Shown here: one piece after another, positions 52,418 through 61,594 of the stretch
Position numbering within the stretch: the first letter of the stretch is position 1
How the letters are laid out: each line of letters begins with the position of its first letter
From: Paucisalibacillus globulus DSM 18846
GTDB lineage: Bacteria > Bacillota > Bacilli > Bacillales > Amphibacillaceae
Length of the DNA stretch: 64,000 nucleotides
Assembly: GCF_000482485.1 (NCBI RefSeq)
Contig: NZ_KI519438.1
Coordinates: 85,114 to 149,113, forward strand
Direction: 5' to 3'
Program-made: the position numbers and the translations under genes
Notes under the pieces: model-generated
Seen by the model: the letters and a program-made list of their open reading frames with translations, nothing else
Databases searched by the model: none
What the model was told of the DNA's origin: nothing

Positions 52418-53087
52418 TATTCTGATTATCGAGGACGATGAACATATTAATAACATTATCGTTGATGTGCTTCAAAAAGAAAATTTCGCATGTACGCAAG
52501 CATTTTCTGGTAGTGAAGGAAAAATGAATGTTACCCATCATGTATATGAGCTTATTATACTGGACCTTATGCTTCCAGGTTTATCAGGGGAAGACTTCAT
52601 GTACGAATTAAGAACAAAATTACAGTGCGATACTCCAGTAATTGTATTGTCTGCTAAGGAAAAGCTCGATAATAAATTAAACTTATTTAACTTAGGGGCT
52701 AACGATTACGTTACAAAACCATTCGAAGTTAAAGAATTGGTTGCCAGAGTTAATGTTCATTTAAAAAGGCATTCCAAAACAGAACCTCCCGTAGAATACC
52801 GACATAAAGACTTACTATTAGATACAACCACAATGAATGTTAGTGTCCATCAAGCTCCCTTAAATCTAACACGACAAGAATACAAAATTATTGAGGTATT
52901 AGTGAAAAATCCTAATCGTGTGTTTACAAAGCAGGATTTATATGAATTGGCATGGGAAGACATGTACATAGGCGAAGACAAGACCATCACAGTGCATATT
53001 AGCAATATCCGCAATAAAATAAAGGTTCACACAGATGAATCCTATATTGACACCGTTTGGGGTATTGGCTTCAGGTTGAGCACTTAA
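52395..53087 (+). CDS. OmpR/PhoB-type response regulator
   Basis: A 230-aa regulator: receiver domain with acidic pocket EDDEH, phosphorylation site Asp57 in LIILDLMLPG, Lys in NDYVTKPFEVKELVAR, and a winged-helix DNA-binding domain (about 130-228, LTRQEYKIIEVLVKNPNRVFTK, then TVHISNIRNKI). ATG 52395 has AAGGAAGG 6 bases upstream; ATG 52389 is too close. Likely activator of the ABC genes that start 80 bases later, where 11-base direct repeats sit at the -35. Confidence 0.92.
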   Translation: MNVLGRPSILIIEDDEHINNIIVDVLQKENFACTQAFSGSEGKMNVTHHVYELIILDLMLPGLSGEDFMYELRTKLQCDTPVIVLSAKEKLDNKLNLFNLGANDYVTKPFEVKELVARVNVHLKRHSKTEPPVEYRHKDLLLDTTTMNVSVHQAPLNLTRQEYKIIEVLVKNPNRVFTKQDLYELAWEDMYIGEDKTITVHISNIRNKIKVHTDESYIDTVWGIGFRLST

Positions 53088-53088
53088 T

Positions 53089-53143
53089 TATTCTTTGAAC
53101 TTTCTTAACCCTTTCTTGACACTATATTAGCTTCTTTTATTTA
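53089..53143 (+). promoter_or_regulatory. promoter with 11-bp direct repeats (response-regulator site)
   Basis: Three repeats spaced 11 bases: TATTCTTTGAA (53089), CTTTCTTAACC (53100), CTTTCTTGACA (53111), sharing TTCTT. The last runs into -35 TTGACA (53116-53121), followed 16 bases later by TATTTA (53138-53143). Direct repeats one turn apart next to a -35 are typical of OmpR-family activation. Confidence 0.6.
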
Positions 53144-53168
53144 ACCTAATAGGTAGGAGGTGGCAACT

Positions 53169-54095
53169 ATGTCTGATGCCATTATTGAAGTTAATCAGTT
53201 AACGAAAAAGTTCAAATCAAAAGAAGCTTTGCGTAAGGTGGACCTTAAAATAAACAAAGGGGAAATTTTCGGATTGATTGGTCAAAACGGAGCGGGAAAG
53301 TCTACCCTTCTGAAGTTGATTGGAGGTCTAATGTTTCCGTCATCTGGGGAAATCCATCTATTTGACCATGCAATGAATGCGAATCATCCTTATTTCGAAC
53401 GAATGGGCTTGCTTATTGAGAATGCAGGATTATTTCCCCAGTACTCCGCATATAAAAACCTGGATTTTGTAGCTATTTCCTATGGAATGAAGGACCGAAA
53501 AAAGCATATTAACGAACTACTGAAGCTTGTTGGACTGGAGAGTTCTAACAGGACAAAGGTCAATAATTTTTCCATGGGGATGAAACAAAGACTCGGGATT
53601 GCGGTTGCCTTATTAGGGAGCCCAGATGTTTTAATTTTGGATGAACCAATTAATGGTTTAGATCCACAGGGAATTTCTGAGGTTAGAAAATTGATTTTGG
53701 ATTTGAATAAAAGTGGAATGACCATTATTATTTCAAGCCATATCCTGGAGGAGTTATCAAAAGTAGCAACTAAATATGCCATTCTTCATCACGGAGAGAT
53801 TGTCGAGATTAGTTCTAAAGAAGAACTGATGCTTAAATGTGAGGAGCGTATTGAAGTTGAAGTAGACAATGCGGGTTTAGCAGTTCCCATCTTGGAAAAT
53901 GACCTTCATATCATGAATTATAAAGTTATGGATGACCAAATGATATTTGTATATGATTCCCGTAAAGAAAGTCATCAAATAAATACGGTTTTAGTCGAAA
54001 GGGGCATTTCCGTTCATTCGATTACGAAGCATAAACAAAGCCTGGAACAATATTTTTTAAACCGCACGGGAAGTGAAGGTGATATCAATGATTAA
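53169..54095 (+). CDS. ABC transporter ATP-binding protein (BcrA-like)
   Basis: A 308-aa ATPase of the bacitracin/lantibiotic-immunity group. Walker A is GQNGAGKST, signature NFSMGMKQRLGIAVALLG (SMGMKQR), Walker B VLILDEPINGLDP, H-loop SSHILEE. A C-terminal regulatory domain of about 90 residues ends in HSITKHKQSLEQYFLNRTG, as in BcrA relatives. ATG 53169 has GGAGG 8 bases upstream. Overlaps the permease gene by 8 bases. Confidence 0.9.
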   Translation: MSDAIIEVNQLTKKFKSKEALRKVDLKINKGEIFGLIGQNGAGKSTLLKLIGGLMFPSSGEIHLFDHAMNANHPYFERMGLLIENAGLFPQYSAYKNLDFVAISYGMKDRKKHINELLKLVGLESSNRTKVNNFSMGMKQRLGIAVALLGSPDVLILDEPINGLDPQGISEVRKLILDLNKSGMTIIISSHILEELSKVATKYAILHHGEIVEISSKEELMLKCEERIEVEVDNAGLAVPILENDLHIMNYKVMDDQMIFVYDSRKESHQINTVLVERGISVHSITKHKQSLEQYFLNRTGSEGDIND

Positions 54096-54849
54096 CCTAT
54101 TCAAGATGGACCTTCATCGCTTTCTAACAAACAAAATGATGTATATCCTACTAATGATTTATTCTGCCTTTCAAATATTCGGCATATTTATGGGGAAAAA
54201 ATATGAGCAGCCAGTTGAAGGCGAAACATTGATGAGTGCGATGAATGAAAGCCAGTTTATCCAAACGATACTTTCCCAAACGCCCTCATGGGTAATGATG
54301 TATATTACGGTATTCAGTGTTTATTTCTATATGAGTGAATATAACTCCGGCTTCTATAAAAATTATATATCCATGAATAACGCACGCATACATTCCGTCC
54401 TTTCAAAAATCCTGACTTTAGGTCTGTTCACATTGTTCATGTTAATCGTTATGATTATTTCTGATCTAATAGGAAGGGCAATTTTCTTTCATAACACAAC
54501 AATTGGTGATTTAGGTTTTTTTGTGAAACTAATAATCGGTCAGTTTTTACTCCATTGGGCTTTTTCCATTGTAATACTTTGTCTCACCATGATGATTAAA
54601 AGTATGATTGCTAGCATAGTGATTGGGATAGTACTGGTGTTAAATGTTTTTGGTATGGTTGCTGGTGCACTTGAATCCCTTATTGGTAATAGTAATTTCT
54701 CCTCATACCTGTTGGTAAATACGATTATAAGGATAAAAGATTTTAATGATATGAATGAAACTATTCACGTAGCCAGTGTGGCGATTATCTTCATGGTGTT
54801 ATTTTCACTTTTAGCGATTAGGTATAAATTGAAAGAGGATTTAAGATAG
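54088..54849 (+). CDS. ABC-2 type permease (BcrB/lantibiotic-immunity-like)
   Basis: A protein of about 253 aa with six membrane helices, opening NLFKMDLHRFLTNKMMYILL as many ABC-2 immunity permeases do, and with the usual YMSEYNSGFYKNYISMNNAR loop after TM2. Pairs with the BcrA-like ATPase; together they would expel or shield against a peptide antibiotic. ATG 54088 with AAGGTGAT upstream is preferred to GTG 54073. Confidence 0.82.
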   Translation: MINLFKMDLHRFLTNKMMYILLMIYSAFQIFGIFMGKKYEQPVEGETLMSAMNESQFIQTILSQTPSWVMMYITVFSVYFYMSEYNSGFYKNYISMNNARIHSVLSKILTLGLFTLFMLIVMIISDLIGRAIFFHNTTIGDLGFFVKLIIGQFLLHWAFSIVILCLTMMIKSMIASIVIGIVLVLNVFGMVAGALESLIGNSNFSSYLLVNTIIRIKDFNDMNETIHVASVAIIFMVLFSLLAIRYKLKEDLR

Positions 54850-54881
54850 AACAGGAAATTACTGATTTAACATTTAATATA

Positions 54882-55109
54882 TTAACTGTTTCTCTCCCTA
54901 TCAACTTTTAGGATGTTGAATATTAATCTAGTACCAAAACTCAATGTCAATATCCCAAAAATGAAGTAATAGATAGTTTTGTTGATGTCTGGAGTTTCTA
55001 AGGAAATAACATATATCAATGCAGAAACTGCAACGATTAGTAGACAAAGGTTTGCAATTATTGATACCATAGTAAATTTTCTTGATTTCTTATCTTTTGT
55101 AGTGGCCAA
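54882..55109 (-). CDS. small two-TM membrane protein, unknown
   Basis: A 75-aa protein with a basic N-terminus (ATTKDKKSRKF), two membrane helices (about 14-36 and 46-66) and the tail KVDRERNS. TTG start with GGAGG 7 bases upstream. Convergent to the permease. The family is not recognised. Confidence 0.55.
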   Translation of the reverse strand: MATTKDKKSRKFTMVSIIANLCLLIVAVSALIYVISLETPDINKTIYYFIFGILTLSFGTRLIFNILKVDRERNS

Positions 55110-55207
55110 TTTACTACCTCCTATTAATCGAATACTCTACAAATTATAATTCAAAAACCGAGATTACCTCAAGAGGTAAGGCAGTAGTAAAACTAGTTCT
55201 ATCAAAA

Positions 55208-55244
55208 GAAACACGTCCAAGCTCCCTTTGCTTGAACGTGTTTC
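55208..55244 (-). terminator. terminator of the DUF4870 gene
   Basis: GAAACACGT / ACGTGTTTC with inner TTCAAG/CTTGGA pairing, followed by TTTTGAT on the minus strand. Confidence 0.75.
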
Positions 55245-55249
55245 AATCT

Positions 55250-55579
55250 TTAATTCTTAATAAACCGAATAACCAATGGAATTCTAAACGCTTCTCCTTG
55301 GTATGCCTTAACAGCAGCAATTATCGTTAGAACTAGAGCCGCAACCCCAACAACGAAAATTAATATAAATCCAATTAACACGATCATCAAAATACTACTT
55401 ACAATACTATAAATCGTGAATGAAATAATAAAGTTAAAATACTCTTTCCCATGAAAATCTACAAATTCAGAATGCTCTCTTCTTAACAGCCATATTAATA
55501 ATGGACCTAGTACTGGAAATGGAAGACTTAATACATATAATAGCATTGCAAACAAACGATCATCTTCTGTCGTAGCCAT
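55250..55579 (-). CDS. DUF4870 family membrane protein
   Basis: A 109-aa three-TM protein with the DUF4870 pattern: LYVLSLPFPVLGPLLIWLLRREHS, then FVDFHGKEYFNFIISFTIY, and the C-terminal AVKAYQGEAFRIPLVIRFI. Family members (Tic20-like fold) are common in Bacillaceae, with no settled role. AAAGGAGGGG precedes the ATG. Own terminator. Confidence 0.85.
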   Translation of the reverse strand: MATTEDDRLFAMLLYVLSLPFPVLGPLLIWLLRREHSEFVDFHGKEYFNFIISFTIYSIVSSILMIVLIGFILIFVVGVAALVLTIIAAVKAYQGEAFRIPLVIRFIKN

Positions 55580-55752
55580 CTTATCCCCTCCTTTAAATTT
55601 ACACCTATTGTATCTTTATTATGTTAATACGTCTAGATGATAGCAAAAGTTTCATATGTTTTATCCTATACCTACAATTTCACATTAATAAAAAGGAAAT
55701 AACACATTTTTATCGAATACTATATATATGACTTTTTCAAGGGGGATACATA

Positions 55753-57774
55753 TTGATTACAGTAAAAAAAGATACTATCGTTGAAGATTATCACGGTACA
55801 AAAGTAAGTGACTCTTACCGTTGGTTAGAAGATCCAAGTTCCAGTGAATCTAAGGAGTGGAGTAACTGGATGGGTGAAAAATGCGAGACATATTTTTCGG
55901 GTATTGAAACGAAGGTAGAAGACAAAAAAAGATTGGAAGAGCTTTGGAACTTCCCGAAGTACTTTGTACCGAAAAAAGTTAAGGGTAATCTTTATTACCA
56001 GAAAAATGACGGCCTACAAAATCAAGCTATTCTTTTCCACAAAGATAAAGAAAATGAGACAGTTGTACTAGATCCGAACACGTTAAGTGAAGACGGAACT
56101 GTTGCCATGACGAATTTCTCCTTTAGTAAGGACGGAAAGTATCTTGCCTATGCTACTTCAACACATGGAAGTGACTGGCAGGAGGTACACGTCCGAGACC
56201 TTACAACTGGGGAGGATTTGGAAGACCATATCCAGCATGTTAAATTTACAAGTATAACCTGGTCACCAGATAGTTCAGGATTTTTCTACAGTAGATTCCC
56301 AGAGCCTGGTAGTGTAGCACCAGAAGACGAGAGTAATTTTAATAAAGTATTTTTCCATAAACTTGGCGATTCACAAGCAGTCGATGAACTAGTTCATGAA
56401 CAACCGGAGGATAAAGAATTAATGTTTTCTACTTTCCTAAGTGATGATGAAAAATATCTCGTATTATACGTTTCACTGGGAACAGCCACAGAAAACCGAC
56501 TATACTTCAGACCAATTAACTCGAACGATTCATTCACTCGACTATTGGATGAGGCGGATGCTGAGTATTTATATGTGACAAACAAAGATAATATTTTCTA
56601 TTTAAAAACGGATTTAAACACGCCAAACGGGAAAATCATTGCAATTGATATTAATAATGCTGATCCATCTAACTGGAAAGAAGTTATTCCAGAGCAAGAG
56701 GATGTCATTGATTTTGTCATCGCATTGAATGAAAAGTTGATTATTGGATTGTTACATGATGCCCATCACCAATTGAAAGTATTTGAATTAGATGGAACAT
56801 ATTCTCATGATATTGAACTACCTATTCTTGGCTCTTTAACGGATATTACCCGCAGTAAAGATGATAATGAAATCTACTTTGGTGTAACATCCTTCTTAAG
56901 TCCAACTGTTGTTTATAACTACAAGATGGAAACAAAAGAATTAAAGGTATTCGCTGAATCTGACATCCCTTTTGATACAACTGCATATGAAACGAATCAA
57001 ATTTTCTACACATCAAAAGACGGTACAAAGGTTCCTATGTTTCTAACCCATCGGAAAGGTATGGAACTAAATGGCGAAAACCCTGTCATTTTATACGGGT
57101 ATGGTGGCTTTAATATTAACATGACGCCTGCTTTTAACCCTGCATTACTACGCTGGATTGAAAAGGGTGGGATCTATGCCGTAGCAAATCTTCGTGGTGG
57201 AACGGAATACGGAGAAGAATGGCATCGTGCTGGCATGCTCGAAAACAAGCAAAATGTCTTTGATGATTTTATCGCTGCTGGTGAATGGTTAATAGAAAAT
57301 GACTATACTCGTAAAGAAAAACTATCTATTATGGGTGGTTCCAATGGCGGACTATTAGTTGCTGCCTGTATGGTCCAAAGGCCGGACCTATATGGTGCGG
57401 TAATCTGCCGTGTTCCCGTAATTGATATGCTACGTTATCATAAATTTACAATAGGTCGTTACTGGATTCCAGAATACGGTAGTGCAGATAATCCAGAACA
57501 ATTCCCATACCTTTATGCATATTCACCATTGCATAATGTAAAGGAAGACGTACTATACCCACCTGTACTAATTGCAACTGCAGAAAGTGATGACCGTGTG
57601 GTTCCAGCTCACGCCAAGAAGTTTGCTGCAACCTTAATTGAAAAAGCAGATCCGGATTCAACTGTTGTTTTAAGATTAGAAGCAAAAGCTGGTCATGGAT
57701 TAGGTAAACCAACATCCAAGTTAATTGATGAGTGGGTGGACTTTTACGCGTTTTTGGAGAAGGAATTAAGATAG
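55753..57774 (+). CDS. prolyl oligopeptidase family serine peptidase (S9A)
   Basis: A 673-aa cytosolic peptidase with an N-terminal beta-propeller (about 60-390, DPSSSESKEWSNWM, SWSPDSSGFFYSRFP-type blades) and a C-terminal alpha/beta-hydrolase domain. The catalytic triad is Ser in MGGSNGGLLV, Asp in AESDDRVVPAHAKKF and His in KAGHGLGKPTSK. It cuts short peptides after Pro. TTG start with AGGGGGAT upstream. Single gene with a terminator. Confidence 0.92.
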   Translation: MITVKKDTIVEDYHGTKVSDSYRWLEDPSSSESKEWSNWMGEKCETYFSGIETKVEDKKRLEELWNFPKYFVPKKVKGNLYYQKNDGLQNQAILFHKDKENETVVLDPNTLSEDGTVAMTNFSFSKDGKYLAYATSTHGSDWQEVHVRDLTTGEDLEDHIQHVKFTSITWSPDSSGFFYSRFPEPGSVAPEDESNFNKVFFHKLGDSQAVDELVHEQPEDKELMFSTFLSDDEKYLVLYVSLGTATENRLYFRPINSNDSFTRLLDEADAEYLYVTNKDNIFYLKTDLNTPNGKIIAIDINNADPSNWKEVIPEQEDVIDFVIALNEKLIIGLLHDAHHQLKVFELDGTYSHDIELPILGSLTDITRSKDDNEIYFGVTSFLSPTVVYNYKMETKELKVFAESDIPFDTTAYETNQIFYTSKDGTKVPMFLTHRKGMELNGENPVILYGYGGFNINMTPAFNPALLRWIEKGGIYAVANLRGGTEYGEEWHRAGMLENKQNVFDDFIAAGEWLIENDYTRKEKLSIMGGSNGGLLVAACMVQRPDLYGAVICRVPVIDMLRYHKFTIGRYWIPEYGSADNPEQFPYLYAYSPLHNVKEDVLYPPVLIATAESDDRVVPAHAKKFAATLIEKADPDSTVVLRLEAKAGHGLGKPTSKLIDEWVDFYAFLEKELR

Positions 57775-57783
57775 AAATAAACA

Positions 57784-57820
57784 GGGAGATTTCTAGTGAA
57801 TATTTCACTGGGAATCTCCT
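57784..57820 (+). terminator. terminator of the prolyl oligopeptidase gene
   Basis: GGAGATT / AATCTCC with inner AGTGAA/TTCACT pairing and a 3-base loop. Confidence 0.65.
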
Positions 57821-57905
57821 AAAAACAACCTTGTATACAACTTTATGAATACTAGTATTATTGAAAAACTTATGGAGGTGTTAATCTTGAAGAAACAAAA
57901 GTAAA

Positions 57906-57941
57906 GTTGGGAAAGTATTTTGACACGAACACCTTCCCAAC
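57906..57941. terminator. terminator of the ABC-LytTR operon
   Basis: GTTGGGAA / TTCCCAAC stem 30 bases beyond the permease stop on the minus strand. Confidence 0.5.
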
Positions 57942-57970
57942 AGAAACATTCACTGTATTATCGCTTTTCT

Positions 57971-58684
57971 CTACTCATCCAGCTCACGCTTCTTATAAAC
58001 GACACCAGATAAAATTACCGCAACAATCGCCCAAGCTAATATAACCGCTAAATAACTCCATAATTCACCAAACCCCGCACCAAGTTCTACTTGATATGCG
58101 AACTCTAACAATTGGATATTCGGTAAATACTCCACAAACGAAAGTACTGGATAACGGTCAATTAAGCCCATTAACATAGAACCAAAACCAAATATAAAGA
58201 TAACTGGCATAACAATGAAGGATGCCTCAATGATTGTTCTAGATAATAAACCAAGAATCATGCCAATCCCCATGTAAAACACCATAGAAATAAATAGCGC
58301 TACAGCAACTAATGCAATATTTGCTGGCTGATAACCTGTAATAAATGCACATACCAAAAGAGTGATTACGGTTAAGAATAAAGTTACTAAGCTTTTTCCA
58401 ATAAGAATCTCAGGAATAGATGCTGGTGAAAGCATTAAGCCTCTAAGTGTATGCTTTTCCTTCTCTTCTGCTATTACCGCACATTGAATAAACGCTGTAA
58501 CCGAAGCTAACGCAAGGTTGATAATCATATAATGTAGATCGATTGAAGGCTCCTCAGTAGTGTAGCTATAAAGAAGGGCCATCAAGATAGGTAGTACAAT
58601 AATAGAACTAACAAAATAGTTTTTCCATAAATCCTTTGTGTCCTTTTGAAATATCGCGTTAATTCGCTTCCATGATAATGTCAT
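57971..58684 (-). CDS. ABC-2 type permease
   Basis: A 237-aa six-TM permease; the cytosolic opening WKRINAIFQKDTKDLWKNYFV and CAVIAEEKEKHTLRGLMLSPAS after TM2 are typical of ABC-2 exporters. It overlaps the ATPase gene by 4 bases, and GGAAAGGAG lies inside that gene. Substrate unknown. Confidence 0.85.
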   Translation of the reverse strand: MTLSWKRINAIFQKDTKDLWKNYFVSSIIVLPILMALLYSYTTEEPSIDLHYMIINLALASVTAFIQCAVIAEEKEKHTLRGLMLSPASIPEILIGKSLVTLFLTVITLLVCAFITGYQPANIALVAVALFISMVFYMGIGMILGLLSRTIIEASFIVMPVIFIFGFGSMLMGLIDRYPVLSFVEYLPNIQLLEFAYQVELGAGFGELWSYLAVILAWAIVAVILSGVVYKKRELDE

Positions 58685-59532
58685 ACTAATAACTCCTTTC
58701 CAGTAACTTGCACAAAAATATCTCCTAATGTTGGTTCATTGGAATGAACAGAAACCACTTCATCCTTAGACATGAATTGATAAAGTTCATCCGCACCCTT
58801 TGCACCCGCAGGGATACTGACCACATTTCCACTTTTTAATTCTACCCGTAAAGTACCATCTGCGAACTGTCGGCGTAATGCTTTTGGTTCATCAAGTAAT
58901 TGAATCTTACCTTTATGCAAGAATGCTACCCGGTCACACAGTGTTTCCGCTTCCCCCATATCATGTGTTGTTAAGAAAATCGTTGTTCCTTTTTCAGTTA
59001 ATCGACGTAGGCCTTCATGAATTTGCTGCGAGTTAGTCGGATCTAATGCTGATGTTGGTTCATCTAAGAATAACAACTCCGGCTCATGAAGTAATGTTCT
59101 TGCCAATAATACGCGTTGTGTCATACCTTTTGATAATTTGGAGATTCCCTTTTTCTTCTCATTCGTAAGGTTCACTAGTTCCAAAACCTCGTCAATTCTT
59201 TTATGTGGTACATCATATAAGTCACAAAAAAACTTTAGATTTTCAATAATAGAAAGACGCTGATATAGACCACTATTATCAGATAGAACCCCAATTCTTT
59301 TTCGGTAAGATCCATTATTTAAGGAAGTATTTTTCACCCCAAATACTTCGGCATCTCCAGATGTTTGTAATAATTGGCCTGTTAAAATTTTTATTGTAGT
59401 TGTTTTTCCGGATCCACTTGGCCCCAGAAATCCAAATGTTTCTCCTTTTTTCACATTAAAATTTACATCTTCTAAGGCTGTTTGGTTTCCAAAAACCTTA
59501 GCTAAATTTTTCACTTCAATAATATTTTCCAT
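58681..59532 (-). CDS. ABC transporter ATP-binding protein
   Basis: A 283-aa ATPase with all motifs intact: Walker A GPSGSGKTT, signature KLSKGMTQRVLLARTL, Walker B LLFLDEPTSALDP, H-loop TTHDMGE, and a DUF4162-like C-terminal tail (GTLRVELKSGN to the end). Partner of the permease at 57971. GGAGGAGTAAA precedes the ATG. The 109-base gap to the LytTR fusion gene upstream has no terminator, so they can share a transcript. Confidence 0.88.
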   Translation of the reverse strand: MENIIEVKNLAKVFGNQTALEDVNFNVKKGETFGFLGPSGSGKTTTIKILTGQLLQTSGDAEVFGVKNTSLNNGSYRKRIGVLSDNSGLYQRLSIIENLKFFCDLYDVPHKRIDEVLELVNLTNEKKKGISKLSKGMTQRVLLARTLLHEPELLFLDEPTSALDPTNSQQIHEGLRRLTEKGTTIFLTTHDMGEAETLCDRVAFLHKGKIQLLDEPKALRRQFADGTLRVELKSGNVVSIPAGAKGADELYQFMSKDEVVSVHSNEPTLGDIFVQVTGKELLV

Positions 59533-59641
59533 TTTACTCCTCCGTGATGATTATTTTTTCGCTTAACCATAGATTAAGAGAATACAAGGGTTTTGGCAGC
59601 ATATTTCCCATGAAAAGAGTAATTTTTAGGTTGAATGGAGC

Positions 59642-60697
59642 TTATTTTAGGCCCAACATCTCCTTTAATTGCGCCATTTTTGTCTTGGAAAGTGGAATAG
59701 TCGATTTGGGTTTATCGTCCAAAACCAAACTATAACTATTTCTGGTCCACGTAATAACCTCACGAACTTTTTGTAGATTAACAATATACGAACGGTGGCA
59801 ACGGAAAAATCCAAATGGCATTAATCGTTCTTCTAGTTCGTTCATGGTAAATGTACTTGGAAATGCTTCTCCTTTTATGAAAACATTCGATTGACCATCA
59901 TTACTTTCGATATAGTCTATCTCTGGCGGATCAAATAATACAATTTTTTCATTAACTTTAGTTGGAATTTTATTAAACTTGAACGCTAGAGGGGTATCTT
60001 CTTCTTCATTTATTTGTTCCACTTCCCCAATTTCCGAAGCTACTACATCATCCCGAGTTTCAACCCGATGAATCCCATCGTCTTTTAGTCGGTATACTAT
60101 ATCAGACATTGTAATAGCACTTTCCATATTTCCAGTTAGAATAAGAACAGATTTACTTTTACCTTTTAGTTGCTCCAACACATTTAAGAAAACCCGCTTA
60201 GTCTCTAAATCTACATTTAGTTCAGGCTCCTCAAATATAAGCAAGACAGGATCCTCAATTAATATCTTTGCGAAATACACTCTTCTTTTTTCTGAAAAGG
60301 TTAATTTATGAACGGCTTTATGCTTTAGATTACTTAACTGGGTAATGGATAAAACATCGTCTAATGATTGGTCCGAATTAAATATTTGGTGAAAGAATCT
60401 TAGATTATCTAATACGGATAATCTTTCATAAACAACTTGTTCAAAAAAACTAATACCAGCTTTATAGGCTGTTAATTTCTTGTTTTTCTCGAGCTTCTTC
60501 CCTAGTACTTTTATTTCGCCTTTTCCAGTCGGAATCTTTCCTAGGAAAATCTTGAGCAAAGAATCTCGGATATTAAGGTTAGAATGAATAGCAACTACTT
60601 CCCCCGCATTTACAATCAAATCAAAAGAAGGAAATAATAATACGTCTTTGTCTTGTCTCTCTAAATTATGTACGGATAAAATTTCCACCAGAATCAC
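59642..60697 (-). CDS. LytTR DNA-binding protein fused to a degenerate ABC ATPase domain
   Basis: A 351-aa fusion. Residues about 1-215 look like an ABC ATPase, but Walker A is lost (VVAIHSNLNIRDSLLKIFLG has no GKS/T) and the signature is reduced to KLTFSEKRRVYFAKIL; Walker B survives in part (LLIFEEPEL). Residues about 245-351 form a LytTR domain: YIESNDGQSNVFIKG, then FFRCHRSYIVNLQKVREV. It would bind DNA and probably control the adjacent ABC genes, with the dead ATPase domain as ligand or partner sensor. GTG start; ribosome site GGGG is close. Confidence 0.82.
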   Translation of the reverse strand: MILVEILSVHNLERQDKDVLLFPSFDLIVNAGEVVAIHSNLNIRDSLLKIFLGKIPTGKGEIKVLGKKLEKNKKLTAYKAGISFFEQVVYERLSVLDNLRFFHQIFNSDQSLDDVLSITQLSNLKHKAVHKLTFSEKRRVYFAKILIEDPVLLIFEEPELNVDLETKRVFLNVLEQLKGKSKSVLILTGNMESAITMSDIVYRLKDDGIHRVETRDDVVASEIGEVEQINEEEDTPLAFKFNKIPTKVNEKIVLFDPPEIDYIESNDGQSNVFIKGEAFPSTFTMNELEERLMPFGFFRCHRSYIVNLQKVREVITWTRNSYSLVLDDKPKSTIPLSKTKMAQLKEMLGLK

Positions 60698-60789
60698 AAT
60701 CCCCTATACTTATCTTGTTATCTAACATTTTATGTTAACCTGAAAATAAGAAAAATACTAGCCTACCAATGTAAAAAAGTTACATTAGT

Positions 60790-60878
60790 AGAAAAAATCA
60801 CATTCGCTCGTCCTTTTTCGAATATGTTAATTTTTCTTTACATGCGGAAAGTTTATAAACTTTCCTAACTACCAAAGG
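60790..60878. repeat. tandem-hairpin interspersed repeat, copy C
   Basis: AGAAAAAATCACATTC, loop GCTCGTCCTTTTTC, GAATATGTTAATTTTTCT, then a perfect GGAAAGTTT/AAACTTTCC hairpin and CTAACTACCAAAGG. Same order and spacing as 38124-38215, with about three quarters of bases shared by eye. Confidence 0.7.
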
Positions 60879-60908
60879 AAAAAGGTAGGGGACAGTCCCC
60901 TACCTTTT
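60879..60908 (-). terminator. terminator of the TetR gene
   Basis: AAAAAGGTAGGGG pairs with CCCCTACCTTTTT around a small loop; spans the TetR stop at 60900 and abuts repeat copy C. Confidence 0.8.
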
Positions 60909-61517
60909 TCTTATTCCATTAGTTAGTACTTCAATTATCCGGTCTATCTCTACTTCCTCATCCCATTCATTATCCGGAAAAATCACATATCTCGTTATAA
61001 TATAAGAAAAAACCGATGAACCTACCACGCGTATAATGGTATCTGGATGCATGTCTATAATCTGACCCTTGCCCTGAAAATGTCTCACAGTTTCTCTAAG
61101 ACGCTCAAAAACTTCTTTTCCAATATGCTCAACTACTTGTTTCTTTAATTCTTCATGAAACGGCAATTCTTGAATAACGATCCGGAGCAAGGATGTATGT
61201 TTCTGTACGAATTTAATCCGATTCGCAATCATCGCTCGAATAAAGTCTTCAAACGTATTGAACTCTTTATCCAATACTTTATTAATATCTTTTTTCACTG
61301 CTGGGCTAATGACTCTGATCATGGTAGGTGAAACAATGGTTAATAGTAAATCCTTTTTTGATTTATAATGACGGAATATCGTTCCCTCAGCTACTCCGGC
61401 TTTTTTTGCTATCTCACTAGTTGAAGTTGCTGCATATCCTTTTTCAGCAAATAATTCCGTTGCTGCAGCTAATATTCCTTTTTGTTTTTCGGTTAGGTTT
61501 TGATCTTCAGTAAACAA
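60900..61517 (-). CDS. TetR/AcrR family repressor
   Basis: A 205-aa regulator with an N-terminal HTH (about 10-56: ILAAATELFAEKGYAATSTSEIAKKAGVAEGTIFRHYKSKKDLL) and a helical ligand/dimer domain. TTG start with GAGGAGATTAAC upstream. A perfect palindrome covers its promoter spacer, so it likely represses itself. It lies just downstream of an ABC exporter pair on the same strand but has its own promoter. Confidence 0.9.
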   Translation of the reverse strand: MFTEDQNLTEKQKGILAAATELFAEKGYAATSTSEIAKKAGVAEGTIFRHYKSKKDLLLTIVSPTMIRVISPAVKKDINKVLDKEFNTFEDFIRAMIANRIKFVQKHTSLLRIVIQELPFHEELKKQVVEHIGKEVFERLRETVRHFQGKGQIIDMHPDTIIRVVGSSVFSYIITRYVIFPDNEWDEEVEIDRIIEVLTNGIRKR

Positions 61518-61553
61518 GTTAATCTCCTCTTATCTCCGGTAAGCTATACCATT

Positions 61554-61582
61554 ATCATACGTAAACCTGTTTACGTATGCAA
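61554..61582 (-). promoter_or_regulatory. TetR gene promoter with perfect 24-bp palindrome
   Basis: CATACGTAAAC-CT-GTTTACGTATG (61556-61579) lies exactly in the spacer between -35 TTGCAT (61582-61577) and -10 TATGAT (61559-61554), 17 bases apart on the minus strand. Binding there would exclude polymerase. Confidence 0.8.
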
Positions 61583-61594
61583 TTAGAAGAAGAA

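Noticed and set aside
57887-57904. Five-codon frame MKKQK behind GGAGGTG
   Set aside because: Too short to judge; the nearby hairpin belongs to the minus-strand operon.
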